In this document: one piece after another, positions 51,401 to 55,779 of the stretch
How the letters are laid out: every line of letters begins with the position of its first letter
Position numbering within the stretch: the stretch's first letter is position 1
Assembly: GCF_047948215.1 (NCBI RefSeq)
Contig: NC_134455.1
Location: forward strand, 322,330,147 to 322,394,146
Length of the DNA stretch: 64,000 nt
Source of the DNA: Lycorma delicatula
Taxonomy: Eukaryota > Arthropoda > Insecta > Hemiptera > Fulgoridae
Direction: 5' to 3'
Notes under the pieces: generated by a model
What the model saw: only the letters and a program-made list of their open reading frames with translations
Database searches by the model: none
What the model was told of the DNA's origin: nothing
Made by a program: the position numbers and the translations under genes

Positions 51401-54046
51401 AGGGGCAAAATAAAATGTATGACATGTTGAAATCATCCCAAATATCGAAGAAAAAAATAAATACATAAAACATTTTACATATCTATAGTGGTCAGCTCTT
51501 AAGAATTATAACAACTTGGAAGTAGTAACACACCAGGCCTGGTATCACTAAACATAAACATGCAAAAAATCATTACATTAAAAAAAATCATGTCAGTAGG
51601 TAGTTAACCATATGATCAAGAATACTAAAATATTATAATAAAATATAAGAAATTAAGGAACTCAACATCCTTAACTATCAATAATAAATAAAATTGTACA
51701 AGATTTAAAAAAAGGATGCAGATAACTAATAATTTAAGATGATCAAAAAATATATAATAATCTGTAATGGTATACTCCACTCTGGGTAGATAGAAAAAAA
51801 TTGTTTAAACAAAAAAATAAATAATCCTATTTCATATTTGGTGACATATATTTATTTACATATTCATTTTATCAAACACAAAATAAATGAGGATAAACAC
51901 AATTTGGATAATTAACATTTGGCTTCCTAATTAAATAGATATGTAATGATAGAGAAAATAAACTATGTACTGATGGTAAATGGTACTATTAAAAAAAATT
52001 TACAAAAATTATTGAAATTATCTTTTTTCAGTAGTAACAAAAAATAAATTGCACTTTAAAATTTTCACCAAGATATTTATATTTTTAAGTGCAATTTATT
52101 TTTTGTTACTACTGAAAAGGATAATTTCAATAATTTTTGTAAATTTTTTTTAATAGTACCATTTACCATCAGTACATAGTTTATTTTCTCTATTATTACA
52201 TATCTATTTAATTAAGAAGCCAAATGTTAATTATCCAAATTGTGTTTATCCTCATTTATTTTGTGTTTGATAAAATGAATATGTAAATAAATATATTTTT
52301 ATTTTACTGTTTACCAAGTTTTTCAAACACCAATTAAGATATGGACGCTGTACGATTAATAAATGCATACTGACTGTATCATTATCATCAGATGATCACA
52401 CTGAAATCCTCCAGCAGGTTGCCATCAAACGATTATACAACTACAAAAATCCAATCAAAGTTCTCTTCCTATAAACTCTGTATGCGGGTGTGAAAATATT
52501 GTTTAAATTTTTGTTTGCTTTTATTATGGCCCCTTGAAATTTGTTGCATAGTATTAACGGTTTTTATGCAAAGGTAGCACAGAGTCCGACAGGAAAAAAC
52601 TTTTTTTTAATCACACCTCTTGTTCTAGTACAACATATGAGGAAGCAGGAATTGTGTCCGTAGGATAATATGACCATTTAAACTCTATTGTTATGAGACA
52701 AAAATTATCCACAAAATTCTTATGGCCAGAATTTTATCCACAATCTCTGTCTCTCTCTCTTTCTCTTTGTAGTAGCCCCGACTGCGAGTACTATGTCATC
52801 CACATAGCCGACCACAGCAATGTCCTCCGAAAGTGAAATTTGAAGGACTCCCATCATATACCGTATTCCATAAGGTCGGTCCAAGGACTGACCCCTGTGG
52901 CACACCCTGATCAATGGTCCTTACAGTCGTACTACCATTCTGCGCCATAAGTCAATCGCCCATCTCTTAAGTAAGACAATAATTATTTTAACAGATATGC
53001 AGGAACCTGCAGATCCCGGAGAGCATTCGCAATGGCGATGTGAGAAACGCATTCAATTGCGTCATGTACGTCAAACTACACCAATGCACACATTTTACGC
53101 TCTGCAAGATACATCTGAGCCGTGCATATCACCTCTTCCACCGCATCAAGTGCAGACCTACCAGCTTGTAAACCATATTGTCTCCCCGAGAAGCCACCTT
53201 CAAGAACCATATGCTGGAGCATACGCTTCATGATTTTCCCCAATGTATTAATCATCGCCAGTGAACGATAAGACGATGTTAGCGCCAGATCACATTCAAG
53301 TTTTGGCACCAAAGACACAGCATAACAAAGCTTAGCCTTTTACTCCTTGATTTTAAATGAGTTCCCACATTGGAAATTCAATTTTTTTTTATTTAACCAG
53401 AATTAACGTAAAAAATATATATATATATATGAAATGGCAAATGATATACCAAAGTAATTTATTAAGTAAAATCACTTTTCAGAATACTGAGATATATGTA
53501 AAAAAAATTACATTTAAGTTACAGTGGATGACTTAAATTTTTTTGACATGCTACTACTGAAAGCAATAAGGTAAATCAACAGAAATCTGTGATTTTTTTT
53601 ATTGATTCTGTTTTATAAATTTCCCTTAATTATTTCTTACCTTTCTTTTATAGTTGCCCCTCAGTTCTGAAGTGTTGACTTGTCAGATGGAATCACAGGG
53701 CTTTCTGCATTTAAAACATACAGTTTTTTTTTTTTAAATTATAATTAATTATATTATTATATTATTTGAAAGTATATGAAATTTTGAATCAATAAATAAA
53801 TAAAAACTAGGTTGTAAAGATCCAGTACCAGTTTAAAATATATCCAGGTGTTGATAATTTGTAATTATTGTAGTTTTTTTATTCAGGAAAATTAAGATAC
53901 CAATAATCTTTATGTTAGACCTACATGTTTTTATGTTAATCTTGTTACAGGGGCAGAAACAGTTGGAAATACAAACATCAAAATCAAATGTAGCACAAAG
54001 CTCTTCTATGAAAAAATATGAAATGGACTGGAGCGACTCAGATTAA
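9284..54046 (+). CDS. Mre11: Mre11 double-strand-break repair nuclease, nine 3' exons (5' end outside window)
   Basis: MRE11 is the Mn-dependent endo/exonuclease of the nuclear MRE11-RAD50-NBS1 complex. It senses and resects DNA breaks and opens hairpin-capped ends. Nine exons join in a single frame: 9284-9474, 11185-11392, 15467-15654, 21678-21741, 30127-30347, 41580-41731, 48255-48387, 49750-49995 and 53951-54046, about 498 residues. Family landmarks appear in order: the LxLYGL-DERL strand, the metal-binding LHQNR motif, the GHEHEC motif, the QPGSSV-TSL-GEA capping segment, the Mre11 DNA-binding region, a glycine-arginine-rich tail and an acidic C-terminus ending DWSDSD. With about 133 missing N-terminal residues (the DxH, GDLFH and GNHD motifs) the protein would be near 630 aa, normal for insects. 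Every junction has GT donor and AG acceptor and keeps phase. Introns total about 43 kb and are full of transposons. No frameshift or stop is seen in the exons, so the gene looks functional. Identification is by recognition of conserved motifs. Confidence 0.93.
9475..11184 (+). other. Mre11 intron (1.7 kb)
   Basis: AT-rich, GT donor and TTTTAG acceptor. No recognisable transposon; a purine-rich stretch from about 10520 to 11060 holds no reading frame of note. Confidence 0.6.
11185..11392 (+). CDS. Mre11: Mre11 second visible exon (metal-binding HQNR and GHEHEC motifs)
   Basis: This exon carries the two remaining metal-ligand motifs of the nuclease: FVLHQNR and VIWGHEHEC. The acceptor TTTTAG at 11184 gives V-Q-L-Y-Q-P-K, the same spacing as other MRE11 proteins; a second AG at 11190 would shorten it by two residues. 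It ends in phase 1 at CAG with donor GTTTGT, splitting a glycine codon that the next exon completes. Confidence 0.93.
11530..11820 (+). mobile_element. tRNA-derived SINE
   Basis: The head resembles a tRNA gene: an A-box-like TGGTTTAGTGGT near 11548 and a B-box-like GGTTCAAATC near 11597, preceded by CCCACCAGG. The body (GGTGGTCTTTGGTGATTGGGTTTCAGTTAACTAC, ACATCTCAGGAATGGTCGACCTG) is shared with two other copies in this window (12217-12515 and 38455-38700). It ends around AAACGGGGAAAAAAG. Confidence 0.85.
12217..12515 (-). mobile_element. tRNA-derived SINE, inverted copy
   Basis: Same family as 11530-11820. On the - strand it begins CCCACCGGGTTGG near 12515, with the A-box region TATAGTGGTGAACATG and a B-box region around 12440. 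The body (GACTACACTTCACTTACACTCAC) runs to about 12220. It carries a small internal duplication (ATCCGTATAGAAG twice near 12389-12422). Confidence 0.85.
12645..12720 (+). mobile_element. Short mariner fragment (first catalytic block)
   Basis: The + strand reads RDESWVYGYDIETKVQSSKN, a close variant of the mariner D-E-(T/S)-W-V-Y-G-Y-D-x-E-T-K motif. Homology stops on both sides, so only about 75 bp remain. Its wording differs from the transposases at 5849, 7304, 16197 and 20262. Confidence 0.7.
12721..15466 (+). other. Remainder of second visible Mre11 intron
   Basis: AT-rich; no gene or classified repeat. A weak imperfect palindrome around 14090-14150 (CAGTTCAAATTCACA against TGAACTGAATTGTGTG) and a T-rich tract at 15280-15345 are the only visible structures. 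Confidence 0.5.
15467..15654 (+). CDS. Mre11: Mre11 third visible exon (capping domain)
   Basis: The acceptor is TTTTAG. The first two bases complete the glycine of the PGSSV motif, followed by TSLCEGEAQPKHVG and the start of the Mre11 DNA-binding region (VRPFIIDTVVL). The exon ends GAG with donor GTGGGT, phase 0. Confidence 0.93.
16197..17525 (-). mobile_element. Tc1/mariner-superfamily element with TIRs (DUF4817-like transposase, decayed)
   Basis: Length 1329 bp with TA at 16195-16196 and 17526-17527. Inverted ends share ATAAAAGAATGGTGCGGTTT. On the - strand 17353-16910 encodes the helix-turn-helix half (ITRWFKQFEETGSVKKQKSTGRP, GIPKSTVHKVLHKKLKLHAYKIQ), then FTDEATFHVNGCINRHNSRIWG (first D block) at about 16920-16840, then QQDGASLHFNALV (second D) and RSPDLTPCDFFLWGYIKSVVY (third D) in 16771-16427. 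Frame changes between these blocks break the gene, but all three catalytic blocks are readable, so the copy is relatively young. It is of the same general type as the remnant at 2690-3570. Confidence 0.9.
17534..17659. repeat. Direct repeat, copy 1 (about 125 bp)
   Basis: Starts TTCTCAATCTTTACAAGAAG and ends near AATTAATGTAA. It matches 18320-18441 at roughly nine bases in ten. It lies immediately beyond the right end of the transposon at 16197-17525. Family unknown. Confidence 0.85.
18320..18441. repeat. Direct repeat, copy 2
   Basis: Matches 17534-17659 with scattered substitutions (CAATCTTTACAAAAAGATGG, GTTACAGTAGGTATGTG). Same orientation, 790 bp further on. It abuts the LINE fragment that follows. 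Confidence 0.85.
18445..19260 (-). mobile_element. RTE/CR1-like LINE fragment, reverse transcriptase to C-terminus
   Basis: Reading the - strand from high to low coordinate: ENLEKADNVEWNKCLKYKKNG near 19080-19170 (usual F-x-D-L-E-K-A-F-D-x-V-x-W), MLRLVDDTVLLA near 18925-18965 (catalytic F-A-D-D motif, here L-V-D-D), and a C-terminal block with an E-F-T-E-G-C-W-like remnant of the F-E-M-W-x-Y-R-R-M-L motif near 18600. Many stops. The same LINE family recurs at 37475-38345, 45870-46400 and 49000-49310. Confidence 0.7.
19261..20261. other. Intron sequence
   Basis: AT-rich. An imperfect 17-bp inverted repeat at 19947-19984 contains a perfect 9-bp core (AATCTGTTA/TAACAGATT). No gene or classified element. 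Confidence 0.5.
20262..21574 (-). mobile_element. Mariner element with 36-bp TIRs and TA target duplication (decayed)
   Basis: Length 1313 bp, TA at 20260-20261 and 21575-21576. Long terminal repeats match at nearly every base (GGGACATTGAATAATTAAAG at the left; complement of CTTTAATTATTGAATGTCCC at the right). On the - strand: a helix-turn-helix region near 21150-21420, CDETWVHHFEPESKRQSMEWK near 20850-20915 (first D), LIYDNACPHTAQL near 20600-20635 (second D), PPCSPDLASSDFHLFGPLKEAL near 20500-20560 (third D), ending GGDYVEK at 20336. Internal stops and a frameshift near 20440 disable it. It ends only about 100 bp before Mre11 exon 21678-21741. Confidence 0.93.
21678..21741 (+). CDS. Mre11: Mre11 fourth visible exon (64 nt)
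   Basis: A small exon encoding VQDYLEKHVNYLLEKSK and the following residues, a helical part of the capping/DNA-binding region. Acceptor TTATAG, donor GTAAGG, leaving phase 1. It lies about 100 bp downstream of a mariner insertion (20262-21574) that has not disturbed the acceptor. The assignment rests on frame continuity and on its position between two certain exons. Confidence 0.85.
21742..23689 (+). other. Intron sequence before the Helitron
   Basis: AT-rich with a poly(A) run at 21780-21797. No coding signal or classified repeat. Confidence 0.5.
23690..24458 (+). mobile_element. Non-autonomous Helitron, 769 bp, both ends present
   Basis: The left end is TCTATATATAAAAATG. The right end is a short hairpin (GCAAT-AGCGAAGC-ATTGC at 24430-24447) followed by CGGATCTG and CTAG at 24455-24458. 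The insertion lies between A (23689) and T (24459) with no target duplication, as Helitrons do. There is no Rep/helicase reading frame, so it depends on another element. The interior has three repeats of the type ACCCGCTAGATGGTGCTGG/ACCCGCTAGATGGCGCTGG, a purine-only-like tract (24183-24315) and a CT/TA microsatellite. A second, truncated copy is at 62942-63320. Confidence 0.85.
24374..24426. repeat. (CT)n-(TA)n microsatellite
   Basis: A CTCTCTCT run passes into more than twenty TA units just inside the Helitron 3' hairpin. Confidence 0.9.
24459..25352. other. Intron sequence
   Basis: AT-rich, several short open frames with stops; nothing supportable. Confidence 0.5.
25353..27354 (-). mobile_element. 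pogo/Tigger-type DNA transposon, 2.0 kb, with TIRs
   Basis: Ends are CAGTACAACCCCATTTAACCG at the left and the complement of CGGAGTTGTACTG at the right, flanked by TA (25351-25352, 27355-27356). Inner parts of both ends share GTCCGGATAATCC-type sequence. The - strand encodes a CENP-B/pogo-type helix-turn-helix remnant (DEALFMWFTQGGSKGFL near 26620) and a DDE domain (LSPSQIFNADEMELFFKML near 26350, LLCSNASGKLKLPLFVIGISAKPRLLKN near 26200-26270). Several frame breaks. About 2 kb is typical for Tigger elements. Confidence 0.9.
27540..28140 (+). mobile_element. LINE fragment (Jockey-like RT, C-terminal half)
   Basis: The + strand reads QELLYADDITMI (RT catalytic motif, both aspartates kept) near 27556-27590, then LLGLLIDHYVFWYDHEG and SLNTFVLILMFRTGD near 27835-27950 (matching the usual L-G-I-x-I-D-x-x-L-x-W-x-x-H block), then YNKDIWYREQQY near 28080-28110. 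Stops interrupt it. Boundaries are approximate. Confidence 0.65.
28141..30126 (+). other. Intron sequence with a hairpin
   Basis: AT-rich, a (TA)n run near 28251-28269. A perfect 12-bp inverted repeat (GGGTGAAGTGAT at 29560-29571 with 29580-29591, 8-nt loop) sits in a less AT-rich island (29440-29720) that may be a degraded repeat. No gene. Confidence 0.5.
29560..29591. repeat. Perfect 12-bp inverted repeat
   Basis: GGGTGAAGTGAT and its exact complement around TCATGAAG. Weaker pairing continues outward for about 15 bp, suggesting a larger old foldback. Confidence 0.85.
30127..30347 (+). CDS. Mre11: Mre11 fifth visible exon (DNA-binding domain)
   Basis: Encodes PLLRVRVEYS, LQFGLKYTDKVANSRDII and a charged stretch, matching the conserved P-L-(V/I)-R-L-(R/K)-V-(D/E)-Y and F-x-(D/E)-(R/K)-V-A-N-P-x-D-I blocks of MRE11. 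Acceptor TTTAAG gives the right phase by completing a glycine codon; a nearby CATAG does not fit. The donor is weak, AAT followed by GTTAGT. Confidence 0.9.
31190..31620 (-). mobile_element. Tc1-family transposase fragment (C-terminal)
   Basis: The - strand carries KNPIEILWAIIKKRLSKMN (usual L-N-P-I-E-x-L-W, the third catalytic block) near 31350-31410, preceded by an N-A-P-V-V-like remnant and followed by a C-terminal segment reading STLVESMPNR near 31240. Frame changes are present. No terminal repeat found. Confidence 0.7.
31621..33139. other. Intron sequence
   Basis: AT-rich. The stretch 32200-32440 is less AT-rich and may be an old repeat, but I cannot name it. No gene. Confidence 0.4.
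33140..33360 (-). mobile_element. Possible Penelope-like element fragment
   Basis: The - strand contains NYRKPTMTDIHSKHF near 33270-33320, matching the Y-R-K-P-T-x-T-D motif typical of Penelope-like reverse transcriptases, and a degenerate F-L-x-x-T-I-T before it. The fragment is short with stops. The hammerhead-like motifs at 38849-38901 and 39347-39396 could belong to the same type of element. Confidence 0.4.
33361..34329. other. Intron sequence
   Basis: AT-rich, no recognised element or gene. Confidence 0.5.
34330..35600 (-). mobile_element. IS630/Tc1-like DDE transposase remnant, copy 1
   Basis: Reading the - strand downward: an N-terminal helix-turn-helix remnant near 35200-35450, SLFYLDEL (first catalytic block) near 35120, SKVLINKGDQLIKIHAGEEMVFIPN near 34960-35040, SSKSSDYYNSINNNFMKWASEKLIPGPSP near 34870-34950, VVIDNAP (second D) near 34840, and WLPPYQPDLNPI (third block) near 34610-34640 with a frame change just after. 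This is a Tc1/IS630-related family found in many insects. A second copy is at 55780-56680. Confidence 0.75.
35601..37474. other. Very AT-rich intron stretch
   Basis: No coding or classified repeat. A weak 8-bp inverted repeat near 36250 (CTTGCACA/TGTGCAAG) is the only GC-richer feature. Confidence 0.5.
37475..38345 (-). mobile_element. RTE/CR1-like LINE, 5' UTR and start of endonuclease region
   Basis: On the - strand the 5' part (38345 to about 37950) is non-coding with a conserved look (GGGGACTAC, TGAGTACTGCG, CTTGGTGAAGGGGCTTGAGTG). The coding part follows: WNVRSLKK near 37895-37920, then LKREMDRINVDVVGISKVRWKEK near 37800-37870 (usual N-V-D-(V/I)-(V/I)-G-I-x-E-x-x-W of AP-like endonucleases) and the invariant-like GVGFIMN stretch near 37730. 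The RT part is missing. The fragment is 3'-truncated, so more likely broken by later rearrangement than by ordinary 5' truncation. Confidence 0.7.
38455..38700 (+). mobile_element. tRNA-derived SINE, third copy
   Basis: Shares GGTTCAAGTCCTTGTAAAGG (B-box region), GGTGGTTGGGTTTCAATTAACCACACGTCTCAGGAG and TTCAAGACTACAT with the copies at 11530 and 12217. The tRNA head is partly lost. It carries an internal duplication of ACATGTTTTGGTACAT near 38617-38665. Confidence 0.8.
38849..38901 (-). ncRNA. Hammerhead-ribozyme-like motif, inverted copy
   Basis: On the - strand: TTAAT (stem I), CTGAAGA core at 38891-38885, TGC-loop-GCA (stem II), AAA where GAAA is expected, a tiny AC-TA-GT stem III, then ATTAA closing stem I. 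Such minimal hammerheads are known from Penelope-like retroelements. The replaced G of GAAA suggests it no longer self-cleaves. Prediction by eye only. Confidence 0.35.
39347..39396 (+). ncRNA. Hammerhead-ribozyme-like motif
   Basis: The + strand reads TTTAT (stem I), CTGATGA core at 39358-39364, TGCGG-GAT-CCGCA (perfect 5-bp stem II), AAA instead of GAAA, AG-TG-CT stem III, then ATAAA closing stem I. The architecture is the same as the inverted motif 450 bp away. Likely a Penelope-like element end; cleavage competence doubtful. Confidence 0.4.
39421..40887. other. Intron sequence with a possible LINE endonuclease scrap
   Basis: Mostly AT-rich. On the - strand near 40085-40170 a stretch reading EEDIYIRIESIIIKDKPNHSIMIGDS resembles the segment before the M-G-D-F-N motif of LINE endonucleases, but with stops around it. 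Nothing else recognised. Confidence 0.3.
40888..41440 (+). repeat. Unclassified interspersed repeat with ATGT microsatellite
   Basis: Begins around CTTCCTTGTATGAAGTAAAGGAAG (an 8-bp hairpin), continues AATCGCGAAAAATTTCG, a run of six GTAT units (40984-41008) and ATCTCTCATAGCTCAGAAATG. The start looks like a repeat type I associate with hemipteran genomes; no protein and no class assigned. The right boundary is uncertain. Confidence 0.45.
41580..41731 (+). CDS. Mre11: Mre11 sixth visible exon (DNA-binding domain, helical part)
   Basis: Encodes LVVEKYFNDV, LKLLSVKGLNEAVSYYIEK and DAVSDLIA. This matches the MRE11 segment with V-x-x-Y-F and L-x-x-x-G-(M/L)-x-E-A-V. Acceptor TTTTTTCAG, donor GTAAGT. 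It ends in phase 2 after GC and the next exon supplies G for alanine. Confidence 0.93.
41732..43309 (+). other. Intron sequence with a possible LINE endonuclease end
   Basis: AT-rich. On the - strand near 42880-43000, ISDHY followed by IMRFRLKFESIKDVAENS resembles the S-D-H motif and following strand of LINE endonucleases, weakly. A perfect 15-bp inverted repeat lies at 42358-42372 and 42391-42405. Confidence 0.35.
42358..42405. repeat. Perfect 15-bp inverted repeat
   Basis: GATTATATTTTAATG (42358-42372) and CATTAAAATATAATC (42391-42405) around an 18-nt loop. Confidence 0.9.
43310..44890 (-). pseudogene. Degraded copy of a repeat-encoded protein family of unknown class
   Basis: Following the - strand from high to low: a segment like KSWAPHTCC with a cysteine-rich look near 44700, PDIPSAMQPAPHSQELPIPVPPETWN near 44460-44540, ADLSSNEERDPKFLEN near 44400, WLFIDSSKLSLKAVLFHMGN near 44060-44120, LGLKHEYTKFYCFLCEWDSRD near 43870-43935, LLPLHI near 43760 and NYRELVSELQNCKELGCNMSLKIHFLHSHL near 43440-43530. 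I know this combination as a highly repeated hypothetical protein in hemipterans and other insects, presumably transposon-borne. I cannot assign a superfamily. Frameshifts and stops break it at many points, so this copy is dead. Confidence 0.65.
44891..45869. other. Intron sequence
   Basis: AT-rich; no recognised element. Confidence 0.5.
45870..46400 (-). mobile_element. Diverged second copy of the LINE 5' region
   Basis: Stretches such as ACATTCCACAATCTTGATTC-AAGAATGTTAT, CCTTCTTAGTAGTATT, CCACCTAGAGATCT and the segment near 46320-46375 (TGATTCCTTTGGCTCTCCACAGATA) parallel 37905-38255 (ACATTCCATGCTCTGACTC, CTTTAGTAGTCCCCACCTGGAGATCT, CATTCCTTAGTCTGGCTCTCAACAGATA) in the same order. The copy is old and mostly 5' UTR. 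Confidence 0.6.
46401..48254. other. Intron sequence with an unclassified repeat
   Basis: From about 46895 to 47180 a less AT-rich segment (AATCACTCAAAATATGGG, ACTTTTTACTAGAAAAACC, TGAAATTTGGCAAAGAGACTCGTG) has the look of an interspersed repeat. Below it come T- and A-rich tracts to 47880. No coding sequence. Confidence 0.4.
48255..48387 (+). CDS. Mre11: Mre11 seventh visible exon
   Basis: Encodes HQINKSAKFLKDNIDD and YRAKRTGG with a following acidic run, continuing the end of the DNA-binding domain (family pattern Y-Q-L-x-K-x-x-x-F-L-K). Acceptor TTGTTGCAG after a long T tract. Ends GAG with donor GTATTA, phase 0. Confidence 0.92.
49000..49310 (+). mobile_element. LINE C-terminal fragment (same RTE/CR1-like family)
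   Basis: The + strand reads LIGSETWTIGVPEKKRLEAFEMWCYRRMLNI, then RWVDKMTNEEVLRQIEERRDRLIGHILRHPGIV, the conserved C-terminal block of this LINE family (pattern G-x-E-T-W-T, E-x-F-E-M-W-x-Y-R-R-M-L, G-H-x-L-R-H). The open frame 49086-49280 is intact. A short AAAAAAAGAAG tail follows near 49290, consistent with a 5'-truncated insertion in a 1.4-kb Mre11 intron. Confidence 0.85.
49750..49995 (+). CDS. Mre11: Mre11 eighth visible exon (acidic patch and glycine-arginine-rich motif)
   Basis: Encodes an acidic patch (SDDEDDDY) followed by a glycine/arginine-rich tract of the form RGKGRGRGRGSRGG, then a serine/arginine-rich linker. In vertebrate MRE11 the equivalent GAR motif is arginine-methylated and binds DNA; the same role here is inferred from position and composition. 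Acceptor TTTTTTGTAG, donor GTGAGT, both phase 0. Confidence 0.9.
49996..51845 (+). other. Start of last Mre11 intron
   Basis: No gene. The 132-codon open stretch at 51032-51430 is not convincing as a protein. In a neighbouring frame near 51320-51385, FLTAQNCISGAIDGTQVADTI recalls the G-A-I-D-G-T-(H/Q) motif of Harbinger-type transposases, at low confidence. Confidence 0.35.
51846..52296. repeat. 451-bp near-perfect palindrome (foldback)
   Basis: Left arm 51846-52056 (211 nt) and right arm 52087-52296 (210 nt) are reverse complements with only about three substitutions and one single-base indel (for example CTTCCTAATT against CTTCTTAATT, AATGATAG against AATAATAG, and the T run before CAGTAGTAAC). 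The spacer 52057-52086 is 30 nt. No protein, no obvious target duplication, and no known TIR motif at the outer ends (ATATATTTATTTACAT). Confidence 0.95.
52297..52699. other. Intron sequence
   Basis: No recognised feature. Confidence 0.5.
52700..53345 (-). mobile_element. R1-like LINE fragment (reverse transcriptase)
   Basis: On the - strand, 53318-53076 encodes SLVPKLECDLALTSSYRSLAMINTLGK, then GFSGRQYGLQAGRSALDAVEEV (usual S-Y-R-P-I-x-L-L-x-x-x-G-K and Q-x-G-F-R-x-G-R-S-T-x-D-A). Further on, 52914-52720 has a GVPQG-like remnant (CHRGQSLDRPYGIRYMMGVL) and VVGYVDDIVLAV, the catalytic Y-x-D-D motif. Frameshifts separate the parts. GC content is clearly higher than the surroundings, suggesting a recent insertion. 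Confidence 0.8.
53951..54046 (+). CDS. Mre11: Mre11 terminal exon
   Basis: Thirty-one codons plus TAA at 54044-54046. Acceptor TTGTTACAG, phase 0 with the previous exon. The low-complexity S/K-rich sequence closes with KKYEMDWSDSD, an acidic C-terminus. Support is the splice phase, the terminal acidic motif and the AATAAA about 410 bp on. An additional small exon in the preceding 4-kb intron cannot be excluded. Confidence 0.8.
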   Translation, partial: GQKQLEIQTSKSNVAQSSSMKKYEMDWSDSD

Positions 54047-54480
54047 AAGAAAATAGTTGGTGCAATATTAATCATTTTAAAACAATGTATTGGTTGTTCC
54101 ATTCTCATAAAGGCATCAGTTATTTGCTAAGAAAAATGTCCTAAAACTAAATTTATTTGCCATCACTTAATAGAAACAATACAGATTAAGCTGTAGTCAG
54201 TTTAAATATACTATAATTTGCACTTTCTTAAGTTATGCGTATAATGATTGAATTTGTAATGATTTTGTTATAATGTTTTTTTGTATTATATCATTATTTA
54301 CTGAATGAGTTTTTATTAATCTTCAGTCGATTGTATTTACAAACATCACAAGCAACATTACATTTTCTTAATATCACCAATGGGTGATATTAAGAAAAGT
54401 TTATTCCAACATGATTTCTCTTAACCCTCAAGTCCAACATATTTTGCAGTATGCTAATAAAACATTTTCAAACGCTCCAG
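54047..54480 (+). other. Mre11: Mre11 3' UTR with poly(A) signal
   Basis: AT-rich sequence after the Mre11 stop. A canonical AATAAA lies at 54456-54461, followed by a GT/T-rich stretch around 54485-54515 that could serve as the downstream element. The UTR contains a perfect 16-bp hairpin at 54363-54398. The cleavage position is inferred. Confidence 0.6.
54363..54398 (+). repeat. Perfect 16-bp hairpin in Mre11 3' UTR
   Basis: Left arm 54363-54378 (TTTTCTTAATATCACC) pairs without mismatch to the right arm 54383-54398 across a 4-nt AATG loop. On the transcript this would form a stable stem-loop about 60 nt upstream of the poly(A) signal. Confidence 0.85.
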
Positions 54481-55779
54481 TATGTACTTGACCTGTGGAA
54501 TTTATTTTGTTTACATTTGTAGCTTGATTTATATGTAAGGATGTAAGGAATTACAATAACAAAGTTATACAGCAGATATGAAGTTTAGATGTAAAGATTA
54601 TAATATTTAAACTGCATCATAGTTGTCAAAGCTATTCAGTATGTGGGAATTAATTAAAAGAAAATAACTTCTTTCAAAGTTGATACTTTTGTAGCTCAAC
54701 TATATGATATACAAAAGGTGCTTGATTAAATTCCAGGTTTGGATATGGTTGGCACTTTTCATTTCCATCAGTTGTTTGCTGCATTCAAGCAGAAGTCATT
54801 AAAAAACCCAGATGTTGACCTGTTTCAATATTGAAATCAAGATTACAAAAGACTTGGGTATATTGATATCTGTTCCAAAAAAATACTACCCATTAGATAC
54901 AATGTAACACTTCAGTTAATTACTGTACTAAACTTTAGAATAAAAAAAAAGAAGCATTAGGCTAATTATAATGTAGAAAACCAGAAAAATTAGCTACAGC
55001 CTAATATTGCTAGGAAACTGGTCAGAAAAATTATAAGTGTACAAACAAAAATTAGAAATTTAAGGATTTGCTTTATCAGTAGCGAAGCAGAAACCCCATT
55101 ATTAAAAACAGTAGCGGACCAATAATAGAATAGTACATTTGAATTTTTAATTTGTTAAAAATCCTTTCATGAAAGTTTTTAAACAGTTTTTCCACCCCTT
55201 AAAATTTTGTTGTTTGGTGAGGTTAAGACTGGTGATGGATAAGTGGTTGGCAGTATGAACCTTACACCTTACATGTTTTAAGGTTCATACTGCCATCTTC
55301 AAATAAGCTTTATCTCTACAAGGATATGGCCACTAAATAATATCAATTTTTTGGCCGTCCCTATACTAAATAAAGGATCTACCCATTTTTACAAATTGAA
55401 TATGAAAAATAACTTCCCAAAACATTGTTGCATAAAAACTGACCTTAAATTCAATCGACCGGTTATTACATAAATAGTTTTAGATTTATAATTACATCTT
55501 CTATAATTTGTTTCAAAAAAGCAAATAGGAAACTAATATAAATTTATTTAGCGCAAATCAAATTAATTTTTTTTTTTAACAAAGTATTACCACTATATTA
55601 AAATTTCATCATGTAAAACGGAAAAAAATATTAGTTACCCAAATGTTTTTCTTCAATACTCGATAAGGTACTACTGTCATTTCCCCAACTTAGCACAATA
55701 GCTTTGATAATATTTTTACACAAACTATTTGCTTCCTGATGCTTTTTTTTGCTCTTTTCCAAGCATTTGCATATACTCT
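54481..55779. other. Intergenic sequence downstream of Mre11
   Basis: AT-rich, no gene. Contains the 17-bp hairpin at 55248-55295. Confidence 0.5.
55248..55295. repeat. Perfect 17-bp inverted repeat
   Basis: TGGCAGTATGAACCTTA (55248-55264) and its exact complement (55279-55295) around a 14-nt loop. At 17 bp it is the longest perfect short hairpin in the window. Confidence 0.9.

Noticed and set aside
51032..51430. 132-codon open frame, among the longest in the window
   Set aside because: No domain or splice context. The only suggestive motif (a Harbinger-like GAIDGTQ) lies in a different frame, so the open frame itself is not supported.
52997..53233. 78-codon + strand open frame
   Set aside because: It is the antisense of the R1-like reverse transcriptase read on the - strand (53318-53076), whose motifs are clear.
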